DNA from: JALHOM01 sp964615775
Lineage (GTDB): Bacteria > Patescibacteriota > Saccharimonadia > Saccharimonadales > 2-12-FULL-41-12
Length of the DNA: 44,723 nt
Direction: 5' to 3'
NCBI GenBank assembly: GCA_964615775.1
Contig: CAZTQB010000007.1
Coordinates: 1 to 44,723, forward strand
Shown: one piece after another, positions 23,575 through 31,136 of the stretch
Layout: each line of letters begins with the position of its first letter
Numbering within the stretch: the first letter of the stretch is position 1
Program-made: the position numbers and the translations under genes
The notes under the pieces: model-generated
What the model saw: the letters and a program-made list of their open reading frames with translations, nothing else
The model's database searches: none
What the model was told of the DNA's origin: nothing

Positions 23575-23892
23575 TTTTCCTCTTTCTATAAGGGTGTTAT
23601 TTTAAATTTTAATCAATTTTATACAGAAAACTGTTAGCCACAATACAAAGGAGGTATTAAAAGTAGGTAGTAGTGTATTGTGGATAAGTGTATACGCTAC
23701 ATATGGAGTTGTTTTAATATCTGTGGAAAACTTTTCGAGTTTTGTGGGTAAGTTTATTACAAAGTACTTGAATGTGGAGTGTGGTGGGTAGTAGACTCTA
23801 AGCAGTGGGTAGGCGTGGTAAGGCAAAATAACTTACCTAGCAACAAAAATAAAAACCACTAGTAAATTAAATAAAACAGTAAAGAGCATTTC
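23575..23892. other. 318-nt divergent intergenic region upstream of mraZ
   Basis: No credible gene. It holds an unused perfect AAAGGAGGT at 23648-23656 with no start codon behind it, and a plus-strand series of GTGG motifs from 23680 to 23815. Three of the nine-mers resemble DnaA boxes: TGTGGATAA (23679-23687, exact complement of TTATCCACA), TGTGGAAAA (23722-23730) and TGTGGGTAA (23743-23751). Confidence 0.6.
23775..23820 (+). promoter_or_regulatory. Candidate MraZ operator repeats
   Basis: TGGAG (23775), TGGGT (23785), TGGGT (23806) and TGGTA (23816) lie on a near 10-bp register with one slot missing. MraZ of E. coli is known to bind TGGGN repeats with 5-nt spacers, i.e. a 10-bp period, upstream of its own gene. 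The block sits 73-118 nt before the mraZ start. Confidence 0.5.
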
Positions 23893-24267
23893 GTGGCCAT
23901 AATAGACTATTTTGAGAGGAAACTAGACGACAAGCGACGGTTAACCATACCGACTGAGCTTAGAGCTAAGTTTTCTGCCGGAATAGTTATAACACGTGGC
24001 TTTGGTAAATATTTGCATATTTATCCCAAAGAAATTTGGGATTTGCAAGTTGAGCCACGACTAGCTGGCGATATATTAAGCGAAGAAATTGCCGACCTTA
24101 ACGTTAAGTTTAGGATGGGAAAGGTTGATGCGAAGCTTGATGAAAAACAAGGTAGGATTACCTTGGAAGCACACCAGTTAGAATATGCCGGGATTAGCCG
24201 CGACGTAGTTGTCGTTGGTGTTGGTCAATACTGGCGAGTCATCGCCAAGGAGAACGCCGATATGTAA
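23893..24267 (+). CDS. mraZ: Transcriptional regulator MraZ
   Basis: MraZ is the DNA-binding first gene of the dcw division cluster and usually regulates it. The 124-residue protein has two SpoVT/AbrB-like halves, with the conserved DDKRRLTIPTELR in the first and KLDEKQGRITLE in the second; family length is about 140-150, so it is slightly compact. Translation starts at GTG with only a weak purine stretch ahead. TGGGN-type repeats on a 10-bp register upstream suggest autoregulation. Unusually, a 376-nt non-coding stretch separates it from rsmH. Confidence 0.95.
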   Translation: MAIIDYFERKLDDKRRLTIPTELRAKFSAGIVITRGFGKYLHIYPKEIWDLQVEPRLAGDILSEEIADLNVKFRMGKVDAKLDEKQGRITLEAHQLEYAGISRDVVVVGVGQYWRVIAKENADM

Positions 24268-24327
24268 AACCTGTTTATTTAAAAATACGCACATTAAAAA
24301 TTCGGGTTATCAAGGTAAAAGCTATAA

Positions 24328-24593
24328 CAAGGTCAGCTACTTGGCAGTCAATATGTGGCAATAAAAGGGCAAACCACAAGATAAAACCCTAGTACATTCC
24401 CTCAAAAAACACCTCCCAAAACTCCACCTCACACATAAGTCTCTAAAACTTAAAAAATTCTTTGCCATTAAGTAATTGCTTATAAACTTCGTTAGGTTTT
24501 CTAGAATCTAAAGAAAAGCAATGAAGGTAAGGATAAACAAAAACAAAAACATTTCAAAAAAACAAAAAATTGGCTGCTAAGTAGGTGACCTTG
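24328..24593 (+). repeat. Imperfect 25-nt inverted repeat spanning the mraZ-rsmH gap
   Basis: The left arm (24328-24352, starting CAAGGTCAGCTACTTGG) and the right arm (24569-24593, ending AAGTAGGTGACCTTG) match at 22 of 25 positions when one is reverse-complemented. As RNA, two of the three mismatches become G-U pairs and one is G-G. The loop is 216 nt. Such a stem would bring the two ends of the leader together. Confidence 0.65.
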
Positions 24594-24627
24594 TAAACTA
24601 CATTTTAAAAACAAAAACAAAAAAGTT

Positions 24628-24633
24628 TATAAT
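24628..24633 (+). promoter_or_regulatory. -10 box of rsmH
   Basis: TATAAT ends 10 nt before the rsmH ATG, so rsmH can be transcribed separately from mraZ with a leader of about 3 nt. Confidence 0.6.
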
Positions 24634-24643
24634 ACTTTGATAG

Positions 24644-25516
24644 ATGCAAGATATAGTTCATATTCCAGTTTTAGCAAAAGAAGTTTTAGCTGCTTTAGCT
24701 CCGGAGCCAGGTAAGAGTTACCTGGATTTAACGGCCGGCTATGGTGGGCATGCTAATTTGGTTTTAGAAAAATTAAATTCTAATGGCCAGGCGAAATTGG
24801 TTGATCGTGATACTAATGCGGTTAATTATCTTAAGCAAAAATTTGCTGAAGATAGTAGGGTAATAGTAATAAAAAACGACTATCATAATGCTCTTATGGA
24901 CTTTCTAGAGCGAAACGAAAAATTTGATTATATTTTGGCAGATATTGGAGTGTCGTCACCGCACCTTGACAACCAAGACCGTGGCTTTTCATTTATGAAT
25001 GATGGTCCGCTCGATATGCGTATGGATAATACTAGCGGCCAGACTGCTGCTGAGATTGTAAATACTTTTCAGGCAGAATCACTGGCTAATTTACTATATA
25101 AATATGGTGAGTTAAAAAACAGTCGTTTTTTGGCCAGGCGAATTATCGAGAATCGACCATATAGTTCTACAACTGATTTAGCGGCGGTTATACCAGGACA
25201 ATTCAAAGTTCGAATGCGAACATTAGCTCAAGTCTTCCAAGCATTACGCATAGAAGTAAACGATGAGCTAAATCAACTAGAAAAGAGTTTGCCAATTATA
25301 CACAAACTACTAAATCATGGTGGTAAAGTGGCGATTATAACTTTTCATAGTTTAGAAGATCGGATTGTGAAAGATTATTTTAAGTCTCATAGTGGACATA
25401 ACTATGATGCTGAGTTTATTAATCTTTCTAGAACGCCAATTGTCCCAAGGGAAGAAGAAATAGTTAATAATCCGCGTTCTCGTAGTGCAAAATTACGAGT
25501 AATGCAGCGAAAATAA
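24644..25516 (+). CDS. rsmH: 16S rRNA (cytosine-1402-N4)-methyltransferase RsmH (MraW)
   Basis: RsmH methylates N4 of C1402 in the 16S rRNA decoding centre. The 290-residue protein has the SAM motif DLTAGYGGHANLVLEKL, the acidic LVDRDTNAV, ADIGVSSPHLD, the DMRMD segment and the C-terminal IITFHSLEDRIVKDYF. Length is at the short end of the family (about 300-315). It carries its own promoter and is followed by a 180-nt structured leader before ftsL. Confidence 0.97.
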   Translation: MQDIVHIPVLAKEVLAALAPEPGKSYLDLTAGYGGHANLVLEKLNSNGQAKLVDRDTNAVNYLKQKFAEDSRVIVIKNDYHNALMDFLERNEKFDYILADIGVSSPHLDNQDRGFSFMNDGPLDMRMDNTSGQTAAEIVNTFQAESLANLLYKYGELKNSRFLARRIIENRPYSSTTDLAAVIPGQFKVRMRTLAQVFQALRIEVNDELNQLEKSLPIIHKLLNHGGKVAIITFHSLEDRIVKDYFKSHSGHNYDAEFINLSRTPIVPREEEIVNNPRSRSAKLRVMQRK

Positions 25517-25543
25517 AAACACAAAAAGAAAGGGGGAAGCAAA

Positions 25544-25603
25544 ATGCCAATACAGGTAAGAAGCAACTCCCGAGCTTACAAAGTTAAGGTAAAAGTACTG
25601 TAA
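25544..25603 (+). CDS. 19-residue candidate leader peptide between rsmH and ftsL
   Basis: An ATG at 25544, preceded at good distance by a GGGGGAAG purine stretch, opens a 19-codon ORF (MPIQVRSNSRAYKVKVKVL). Its TAA stop is inside the right arm of a hairpin (25578-25609) and a second, GC-rich hairpin follows. The layout resembles attenuator leaders, where ribosome position on a short ORF decides which hairpin forms. It has no known homologue that I recognise; it could also be a real micro-protein of the division cluster. Expression is unproven. Confidence 0.4.
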   Translation: MPIQVRSNSRAYKVKVKVL

Positions 25604-25609
25604 CTTTGT
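25578..25609 (+). promoter_or_regulatory. Hairpin 1 of the ftsL leader
   Basis: Perfect 9-bp stem, ACAAAGTTA (25578-25586) with TAACTTTGT (25601-25609), loop of 14 nt. The left arm lies in the last third of the 19-codon ORF and the right arm begins with its stop codon. Confidence 0.6.
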
Positions 25610-25618
25610 AAACATCGA

Positions 25619-25665
25619 TCCCGCCCTAGTTAATGCGAGTAGAAGGGGCATCAACTAGGGCGGGA
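25619..25665 (+). promoter_or_regulatory. Hairpin 2 of the ftsL leader, GC-rich
   Basis: Perfect 13-bp stem, TCCCGCCCTAGTT (25619-25631) with AACTAGGGCGGGA (25653-25665), extended after one mismatch by ATGC/GCAT. It is by far the most GC-rich hairpin in an AT-rich setting. It is followed by gaaaataaaa, not a T-run, so it is not a standard terminator. Confidence 0.7.
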
Positions 25666-25696
25666 GAAAATAAAATCAAAAACAAAGATAAAAATT

Positions 25697-26041
25697 ATGA
25701 CATATTCCAGTTCGCTCGCCATGAGTAGAAAAAAGTTTGCCGTAAGGCATCAAAATGCTGTTAGCTTTCGGGAACAAGCAAAAAGCTTAGGACCTGTCAG
25801 CAATGCAATCATTTTAGTTGTACTTAGCTGTTTAATAGGGCTTTTGTACCTGACGCAGGTGACGAAAACTAATGCTAATGGCTACAAGATTGATAGCTTG
25901 CAAAAGCAACACGCTCAGTTAGAGAAGCAACACGAAGAGCTTGAGTTAACTGCTGCTCGTATGCAGTCATTAGATAGAGTTGCAGGTAGCGATGCTAACA
26001 AAAACTTAGTATCTGTTGCTCCGTCGGCAACAATCCGTTAA
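25697..26041 (+). CDS. ftsL: FtsL-like division protein
   Basis: The 114-residue product is a bitopic membrane protein: basic N-terminus, one helix (about 35-54), and a Gln/Glu/Leu-rich coiled coil (about 64-92) outside, as in FtsL/DivIC. FtsL bridges FtsQ to the FtsW-PBP synthase at the septum. Sequence conservation is always low in this family; the assignment rests on topology, length and its place between rsmH and the division PBP. No Shine-Dalgarno is visible before the ATG at 25697; an ATG at 25721 (MSRKKF) is a possible alternative start. Confidence 0.82.
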   Translation: MTYSSSLAMSRKKFAVRHQNAVSFREQAKSLGPVSNAIILVVLSCLIGLLYLTQVTKTNANGYKIDSLQKQHAQLEKQHEELELTAARMQSLDRVAGSDANKNLVSVAPSATIR

Positions 26042-26105
26042 TCAGGGTAAAATGCTAGAAAGGTAGGACGAAATAAATTCAAATTCGTCACAATCAAAAA
26101 TCTAT

Positions 26106-27806
26106 ATGCATGCCTCACGTATAAAGTTGTGGTATGGTTTTTTGGTTGTGGTGTTTGCAATTTTTTTGGTCCAACTTTTTTATTTACAAGTTATAAAACA
26201 TGATTATTATGTTAAATCTGCTCAAAAAGGCCAACTCAAACAATACGAAATACCAGCTGAGCGAGGTGTTATTATGGCCAAAGATGGCAAAAATTCAGTT
26301 CCAATAGTTTTGAATGAGCAGGTTTATACGGTATACGCTGATCCTGAATATATTAAAAATCCTAATGAAACACTTTCCAAAATTCAGCCTGTTATTGGTG
26401 GTGATTGGAACGAAATACTAAATAAAATCAAAACAGATACTCGTTACGCTATTCTGGCAAAGAAAATACCAGAAGATAAAGCAAAACAGATAGAAGAGAT
26501 GAAACTAAAAGGTATTGGTGTACAGGCAGTGTCACAGCGAGTCTATCCACAAGGCAATATGGCGGCTCAGTTACTGGGCTTTGTCAATGATGAGGGCGAA
26601 GGCAAGTATGGTATTGAACAGTCATTAGACAAGAAATTGAAGGGTCAACCTGGAGAGCTTAAGGCTATAACTGATGCTCAAGGTGTGCCATTAGCTGCCA
26701 ATAAAGATAACATTCAGCACGACCCAGTAAATGGAGAGCGAGTAACCATGACTATAGACATTTCAATGCAACGACGTTTAGAAGAGATGTTAGCGGCTCA
26801 TTTAAAAGAGGTTCGATCTGAAAAGGGTAGTGCGATTGTTATGGATCCTAAAACTGGTGAAATCAAGGCCATGGCAAATTATCCAAGCTATAATCCAAGT
26901 GAATTTTATAAGGTTGAAGACGCTAGCTTATTCAATAACTCGGCGGTTGCTACGCCACTAGAAGTTGGCTCGATTATGAAAACTCTAACTGTAGCAGCTG
27001 GTATTGATAGTGGGGCAGTTAATCAAAATACTACCTATTATGACCCTAGTTTTTATAAAATTGGTGACTCAGTAGTTAGAAATGTTGAGGAAGACGGCGG
27101 AGCCGCTACGCGTTCTATATCTGACATATTGCGCTACTCACTTAACACTGGTGCAACTTATGTTTTGATGCAAATGGGTGGTGGCAAAATTAATGAAAAA
27201 GCCAGAACAACCTGGCATGATTACATGGTAAACCATTATATGTTTGGTAAAAAAACTGGCATTGAACAGGGTTATGAAGCTGAGGGTTACGTACCAGATC
27301 CCAATAAAGGCGAAGGACTGGATATCACTTATGCTAACACCTCATTTGGGCAGGGGTTGAATATTACGCCGTTACAAATGTTAGCTGCTTTCTCATCAAC
27401 GATTAATGGGGGAGTTTATTATCGGCCACATTTGGTTGAAGCATCAGATAATGCCAGTAATATTATTAAAAAAGACGTAATTAAACCGGAATTGTCGGCT
27501 GTTTTAAGAGATATGCATGAAAATTCGGTAGCCAAAAATTATACTTTTTTAAAGAGAAACGGCTACAGAATTGGCGGCAAGACAGGAACTGCCGAGATTC
27601 CTAAACCTGAGGGTGGTTATTATAATGATAGATTTAACGGAACATTTATTGGCTATATTGGTGGCAATCAACCAGAATATGCGATCATGGTGACTACCAT
27701 AGAGCCAAAAATTGGCGGCTATGCTGGAACCAGGGCAGCAGCTCCACTTTTTGGTAAAATAGCTGACATGTTAATAGGTAATTATGCAGTTAATAAAACA
27801 GATTAG
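26106..27806 (+). CDS. ftsI: Class B penicillin-binding protein (FtsI/PBP2-like transpeptidase)
   Basis: This is the septal peptidoglycan transpeptidase. The 566-residue protein has an N-terminal membrane anchor (about 10-29), a dimerisation/pedestal domain (about 35-205) and the transpeptidase domain with SIMK (Ser289, Lys292), YSLN (Ser345, Asn347) and GKTG (491-494). No PASTA repeats follow. ftsL lies before it and ftsW after, as in classical dcw clusters. A 6-bp hairpin GACGAA/TTCGTC lies just upstream (26067-26089), and the ATG lacks a clear Shine-Dalgarno. Confidence 0.96.
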   Translation: MHASRIKLWYGFLVVVFAIFLVQLFYLQVIKHDYYVKSAQKGQLKQYEIPAERGVIMAKDGKNSVPIVLNEQVYTVYADPEYIKNPNETLSKIQPVIGGDWNEILNKIKTDTRYAILAKKIPEDKAKQIEEMKLKGIGVQAVSQRVYPQGNMAAQLLGFVNDEGEGKYGIEQSLDKKLKGQPGELKAITDAQGVPLAANKDNIQHDPVNGERVTMTIDISMQRRLEEMLAAHLKEVRSEKGSAIVMDPKTGEIKAMANYPSYNPSEFYKVEDASLFNNSAVATPLEVGSIMKTLTVAAGIDSGAVNQNTTYYDPSFYKIGDSVVRNVEEDGGAATRSISDILRYSLNTGATYVLMQMGGGKINEKARTTWHDYMVNHYMFGKKTGIEQGYEAEGYVPDPNKGEGLDITYANTSFGQGLNITPLQMLAAFSSTINGGVYYRPHLVEASDNASNIIKKDVIKPELSAVLRDMHENSVAKNYTFLKRNGYRIGGKTGTAEIPKPEGGYYNDRFNGTFIGYIGGNQPEYAIMVTTIEPKIGGYAGTRAAAPLFGKIADMLIGNYAVNKTD

Positions 27807-27824
27807 AAGGAAGTCGTAAGTTAA

Positions 27825-29099
27825 ATGACCGAATATCCCAGATCTCTCCAAAGCCGACCAACTAGACGTTTTTCGACTTCATCGCTAAGTACCGATAAAT
27901 TTTCTCGAAGACACAAACCAGATTATTTGTTACTAATTTTGGCGTTAATTTTATGTGTGATTGGCTTAATTGTCGTTTATGCTATCAGCCCAGGACTGGC
28001 TATTACAAAAAATGTGAATCAAAATTACTTTGTAATAAAACAAATGATTTCCATCGGACTTGGGTTAGTAGCTTTTGCTGTTTTTAGTATTTTGTCACAC
28101 GGAACACTCAAAAAAATGAAAAATATTTTAGTAGCTTTGTCTGTGGTGTCGGTAGTCGTCGTAGAACTACTATCTGACGGTAAAAGTCGTTGGATCCAAG
28201 TAGGGGGGTTATCGTTTCAGGTGGCAGAACTTATCAAGCTGACATTGATTGTTTGGTTGGCTGATTTTATGGTAACGCGGCAAGAGAGAGGCGAGACTGG
28301 TGATTTCAAAAAAACATTTCAGCCACTTTTGATAGTGCTGGCTGTGCTTGGTATTGTGGTAGCAATGGTAGAGAGCGATCTTGGATCGACTGGTGTAATG
28401 ATGGCAATTATGGCAATTATGGCGTTTATTGCAGGTTTGCCGCTCAAAAAAATAGGTATTATTTTGCTAGTTATTTTGATTGGAACGACTTTGGCGGTAA
28501 GCTCTACGCCGTATCGCCGTCAACGAGTTAGCACTTTTCTTAATCCTACTGCTGATTGTCAAGCTACCGGTTATCAGGCTTGTCAGGCACTAATTGCTGT
28601 GGGCAGCGGTGGTGTTACGGGCAAGGGGCTAGGTAATAGTGTCCAGGCTTATGGTTATTTGCCGGAAGCAGCTAATGATTCGATTTTTGCTATTTATGCA
28701 GAGAAATTTGGTTTTATTGGTTCAGCGGTGGTGCTAGGAATTTACGTGGTCTTTTTTGCACGACTCAGACGGATTATTGAACGAACACCTGATCTGTATA
28801 ACCGGTTATTTGTAGTTGGTTTTTTGGCTTGGCTCAGCACGCAAACAATTATTAATGTTGGTGCAATGATTGGTATTTTGCCACTCAAGGGCATAACTCT
28901 ACCATTTATTAGCTATGGCGGAACTAGTATACTGTTTATTATGGCAGCACTTGGTGTAGTCTTTCATATTTCTCGTTACACCAATTTTGAATCAGTCAGA
29001 AGTATAAATATAAATAAAGGAGATAATCAAAGTGGAAAAGATCGCATTATGCGGCGGGGGGTCGGGCGGACACATTATTCCTCTACTCGGGGTCGCTAG
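27825..29099 (+). CDS. ftsW: FtsW/RodA-type peptidoglycan glycosyltransferase
   Basis: FtsW polymerises lipid II with its partner PBP at the septum. The 424-residue SEDS protein has about ten helices, with family signatures LSDGKSRWIQVGGLSFQVAE, MVESDLGSTGVMM and PLKGITLPFISYGGTS. The N-terminus is a basic Ser/Arg-rich cytoplasmic tail. An AAGGAAG Shine-Dalgarno lies 11 nt before the ATG. The last 22 codons, an Arg-rich tail (GKDRIMRRGVGRTHYSSTRG), overlap the start of murG in another frame, so the same bases encode the FtsW tail and the MurG glycine loop. Confidence 0.96.
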   Translation: MTEYPRSLQSRPTRRFSTSSLSTDKFSRRHKPDYLLLILALILCVIGLIVVYAISPGLAITKNVNQNYFVIKQMISIGLGLVAFAVFSILSHGTLKKMKNILVALSVVSVVVVELLSDGKSRWIQVGGLSFQVAELIKLTLIVWLADFMVTRQERGETGDFKKTFQPLLIVLAVLGIVVAMVESDLGSTGVMMAIMAIMAFIAGLPLKKIGIILLVILIGTTLAVSSTPYRRQRVSTFLNPTADCQATGYQACQALIAVGSGGVTGKGLGNSVQAYGYLPEAANDSIFAIYAEKFGFIGSAVVLGIYVVFFARLRRIIERTPDLYNRLFVVGFLAWLSTQTIINVGAMIGILPLKGITLPFISYGGTSILFIMAALGVVFHISRYTNFESVRSININKGDNQSGKDRIMRRGVGRTHYSSTRGR

Positions 29100-30195
29100 C
29101 AAAATCCGCGAGTTATCTCCACAAACAAAAATTATTTATATTGGTGAGAAAAACGGTAAATTTAGTCACATAGTTTCTGACAGTAAATTGTTTGATGAAT
29201 ATTATTATATTTCAGCCGGTAAATATCGGAGGTATCATGGCGAGTCGATGGTAGCGAAATTACTAGATGTGAAGACTATGTGGTTTAACTTTAGGGATAT
29301 TTTTAGACTGGGTAAGGGAATGGTTGAGAGCTATTTTTTACTTAAAAAACTTCGTCCCAGCAGCGTGCTTTTAAAAGGTGGATATGTCTGTGTACCCGTA
29401 GGCTTTGGTGCGAGTAAGTCTGGTGCGTTTATCGTTACGCATGACTCTGACACCGTTCCTGGACTAGCAAATAAGTTAGTTAGTCGATATGCCAGTGTTC
29501 ATGCAACCGGTATGCCAGTTGAACTTTATAACTACCCAAAAGATAAGATATTTTACACTGGTGTACCAATCAATAATCTTTACAGGACTTATTCTGCTAA
29601 TGAGGTAAGGTTTTTGAAAGAAAAATATTCTATTGATTCTAATCGTAGGGTAGTTTTAGTAATGGGCGGTAGTCTTGGTGCAGAACGACTCAATAATCTG
29701 ATTGCTCAAATTACGCAGTCTTTAATCTCTAAAGCAAATGCCTACTTAATCTGTATTACTGGTCGAGATAAAGCCAAAAAATTTAGCCGTGTAGCAGGGC
29801 AGAGCGAATACCTAGATGTAGTAGAGTTTACATCAGAGTTATTTGAATATACTGCAATGGCTGACCTGGTAATTGCTAGGGCAGGGGCAACCGCTATGGC
29901 TGAGCTAGCTCACCAAAAAAAGACAGTACTACTAGTCCCTAACACGGATTTACCAGGTGGTCATCAGCTAGAAAATGCTAAATATTACCAAAAAATTGAT
30001 GCAGTAGAAATGGTAAAAGAGTCGGAAATAAATGAAGTCGGTCCAATATATTTAGAAAAAAAAGTCGTGAAGCTGCTTGATGATCAGTCAAGATCTAAAC
30101 AGTTGGCCAAAAATTTGGCAGCAGCCGTGCCAGAAGATCCTGCCGGTACTTTGGCAAGACTTTTGATCGATAGAAAGATACCACATAAACAATAG
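29032..30195 (+). CDS. murG: MurG lipid II synthase (GlcNAc transferase)
   Basis: MurG adds GlcNAc to lipid I to make lipid II on the inner membrane face. The 387-residue protein has the N-terminal glycine loop GGGSGGH (8-14), the GGYVCVPVGFGA segment, the linker VVLVMGGSLGAERLN and the donor-site DLVIARAGATAMAELA and NTDLPGGHQLENA. It starts at GTG, 9 nt after an AAAGGAGAT Shine-Dalgarno. The glycine loop begins at residue 8, so a later start is excluded and the 68-nt overlap with ftsW is real unless ftsW is frameshifted. Confidence 0.96.
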   Translation: MEKIALCGGGSGGHIIPLLGVASKIRELSPQTKIIYIGEKNGKFSHIVSDSKLFDEYYYISAGKYRRYHGESMVAKLLDVKTMWFNFRDIFRLGKGMVESYFLLKKLRPSSVLLKGGYVCVPVGFGASKSGAFIVTHDSDTVPGLANKLVSRYASVHATGMPVELYNYPKDKIFYTGVPINNLYRTYSANEVRFLKEKYSIDSNRRVVLVMGGSLGAERLNNLIAQITQSLISKANAYLICITGRDKAKKFSRVAGQSEYLDVVEFTSELFEYTAMADLVIARAGATAMAELAHQKKTVLLVPNTDLPGGHQLENAKYYQKIDAVEMVKESEINEVGPIYLEKKVVKLLDDQSRSKQLAKNLAAAVPEDPAGTLARLLIDRKIPHKQ

Positions 30196-30197
30196 CT

Positions 30198-31136
30198 ATG
30201 ATTTTTAAAAAAATATCAAAAAAAAGTAATAAGAAGGTAGCCCAACAACGTTCTTCTGACAGTTCGTACCAAAAACAGCGAGCCTATCACTATAGTTCGG
30301 TTCGCTCGGATATTGAACGTAATATGGGTCGCAGTCGGACTGAATATCCATCTAAGCTGACAAAAGAAAATAGTAGTGGCACGGGTCGAAAAAGCCTTTT
30401 TGTTAGTCGGCTAAAACATATCCTTATAATAATTGCGTGCTTGGTTGTGTGTGGTATGCTTAGCTATCTGAACACCGACAGCATTGAACTACAAAATAAT
30501 GGCGTAAAACTGCCACTCGATCAAGTGGCAGCCAATGCAAAGCAATATTTAGGCGACAGTAATTTAAACAAAGTTAAACTAACACTTAAACGAAAGGGGC
30601 TAGAGAAATACCTAAAAAGCCATAATAACTATATTTCTGATGTAGATGTAAGTACTAAAATTTTTTCTACAAAGGTGTATGTAAAAGTTACTCTTAATCA
30701 GCCAAGTTTGGTTGTGTCTGATGGTAGTAGAGTCTTTCTGGTGGCTGATAATGGGCTTATTTTAAGTGATATCACAAATAATAAAGATAAAGACATTACG
30801 CAGCTTAATCTGCCTCTAGTGCAAGATCAAACTGCGGTTAGGCTAGAGGTTGGTAAGCCGGCACTTAGTCAAGACCAGGTAAATTACATAAAAGAGATTA
30901 TTTTTCAGACAGACAAATCTGGACTGAAGACAGAATCTATTAATTTAGCTGAAGGTGGTAGCCAGATAAATGTTAGGTATGGTGGCTTAGGGTATTACGT
31001 AAAGTATAATTTTTACGAAGATGCTCGACGTAGTGCAGGGGCGTTTCTGGCTACTAGAAAGCAAATTGAGGAAGATAAGACTCAGCCGAGTGAGTATGTA
31101 GATGTTCGAGTTGCAGAACGAGCCTATGTAAAATAA
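30198..31136 (+). CDS. ftsQ: FtsQ-like division protein
   Basis: The 312-residue product has a long basic cytoplasmic N-terminus (about 1-71, rich in Lys/Ser/Arg), one membrane helix (about 73-90), then a POTRA-like beta/alpha region (about 98-165) and a FtsQ-type beta domain (about 165-312). FtsQ/DivIB recruits FtsL and controls the septal synthase. It follows murG by 2 nt, its normal place, and is the last gene of this dcw block; ftsA and ftsZ are not here. Sequence is divergent, so the call leans on topology and order. Confidence 0.85.
   Translation: MIFKKISKKSNKKVAQQRSSDSSYQKQRAYHYSSVRSDIERNMGRSRTEYPSKLTKENSSGTGRKSLFVSRLKHILIIIACLVVCGMLSYLNTDSIELQNNGVKLPLDQVAANAKQYLGDSNLNKVKLTLKRKGLEKYLKSHNNYISDVDVSTKIFSTKVYVKVTLNQPSLVVSDGSRVFLVADNGLILSDITNNKDKDITQLNLPLVQDQTAVRLEVGKPALSQDQVNYIKEIIFQTDKSGLKTESINLAEGGSQINVRYGGLGYYVKYNFYEDARRSAGAFLATRKQIEEDKTQPSEYVDVRVAERAYVK

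Larger units (their letters stand above)
24268..24643 (+). other. 376-nt non-coding region between mraZ and rsmH
   Basis: In most bacteria these two genes abut. No ORF is evident here. The region contains a long-range imperfect inverted repeat (24328-24352 with 24569-24593), a G-free C/A-rich stretch around 24385-24430, and CAAAAA-type repeats around 24535-24625. A new promoter at its end drives rsmH. Confidence 0.6.

Noticed and set aside
23679..23751. Chromosome replication origin
   Set aside because: Only one exact DnaA box plus two near matches, no dnaA/dnaN/rpmH nearby and no obvious AT-rich unwinding repeats next to them. Kept only as possible DnaA regulation.
23602..23826. Minus-strand ORF of 74 codons upstream of mraZ
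   Set aside because: Antisense to the GTGG-rich regulatory region; its His/Tyr/Leu/Thr-rich product shows no recognisable family and follows from the base composition.
25619..25665. Intrinsic terminator between rsmH and ftsL
   Set aside because: The stem is strong, but a T-run follows on neither strand.
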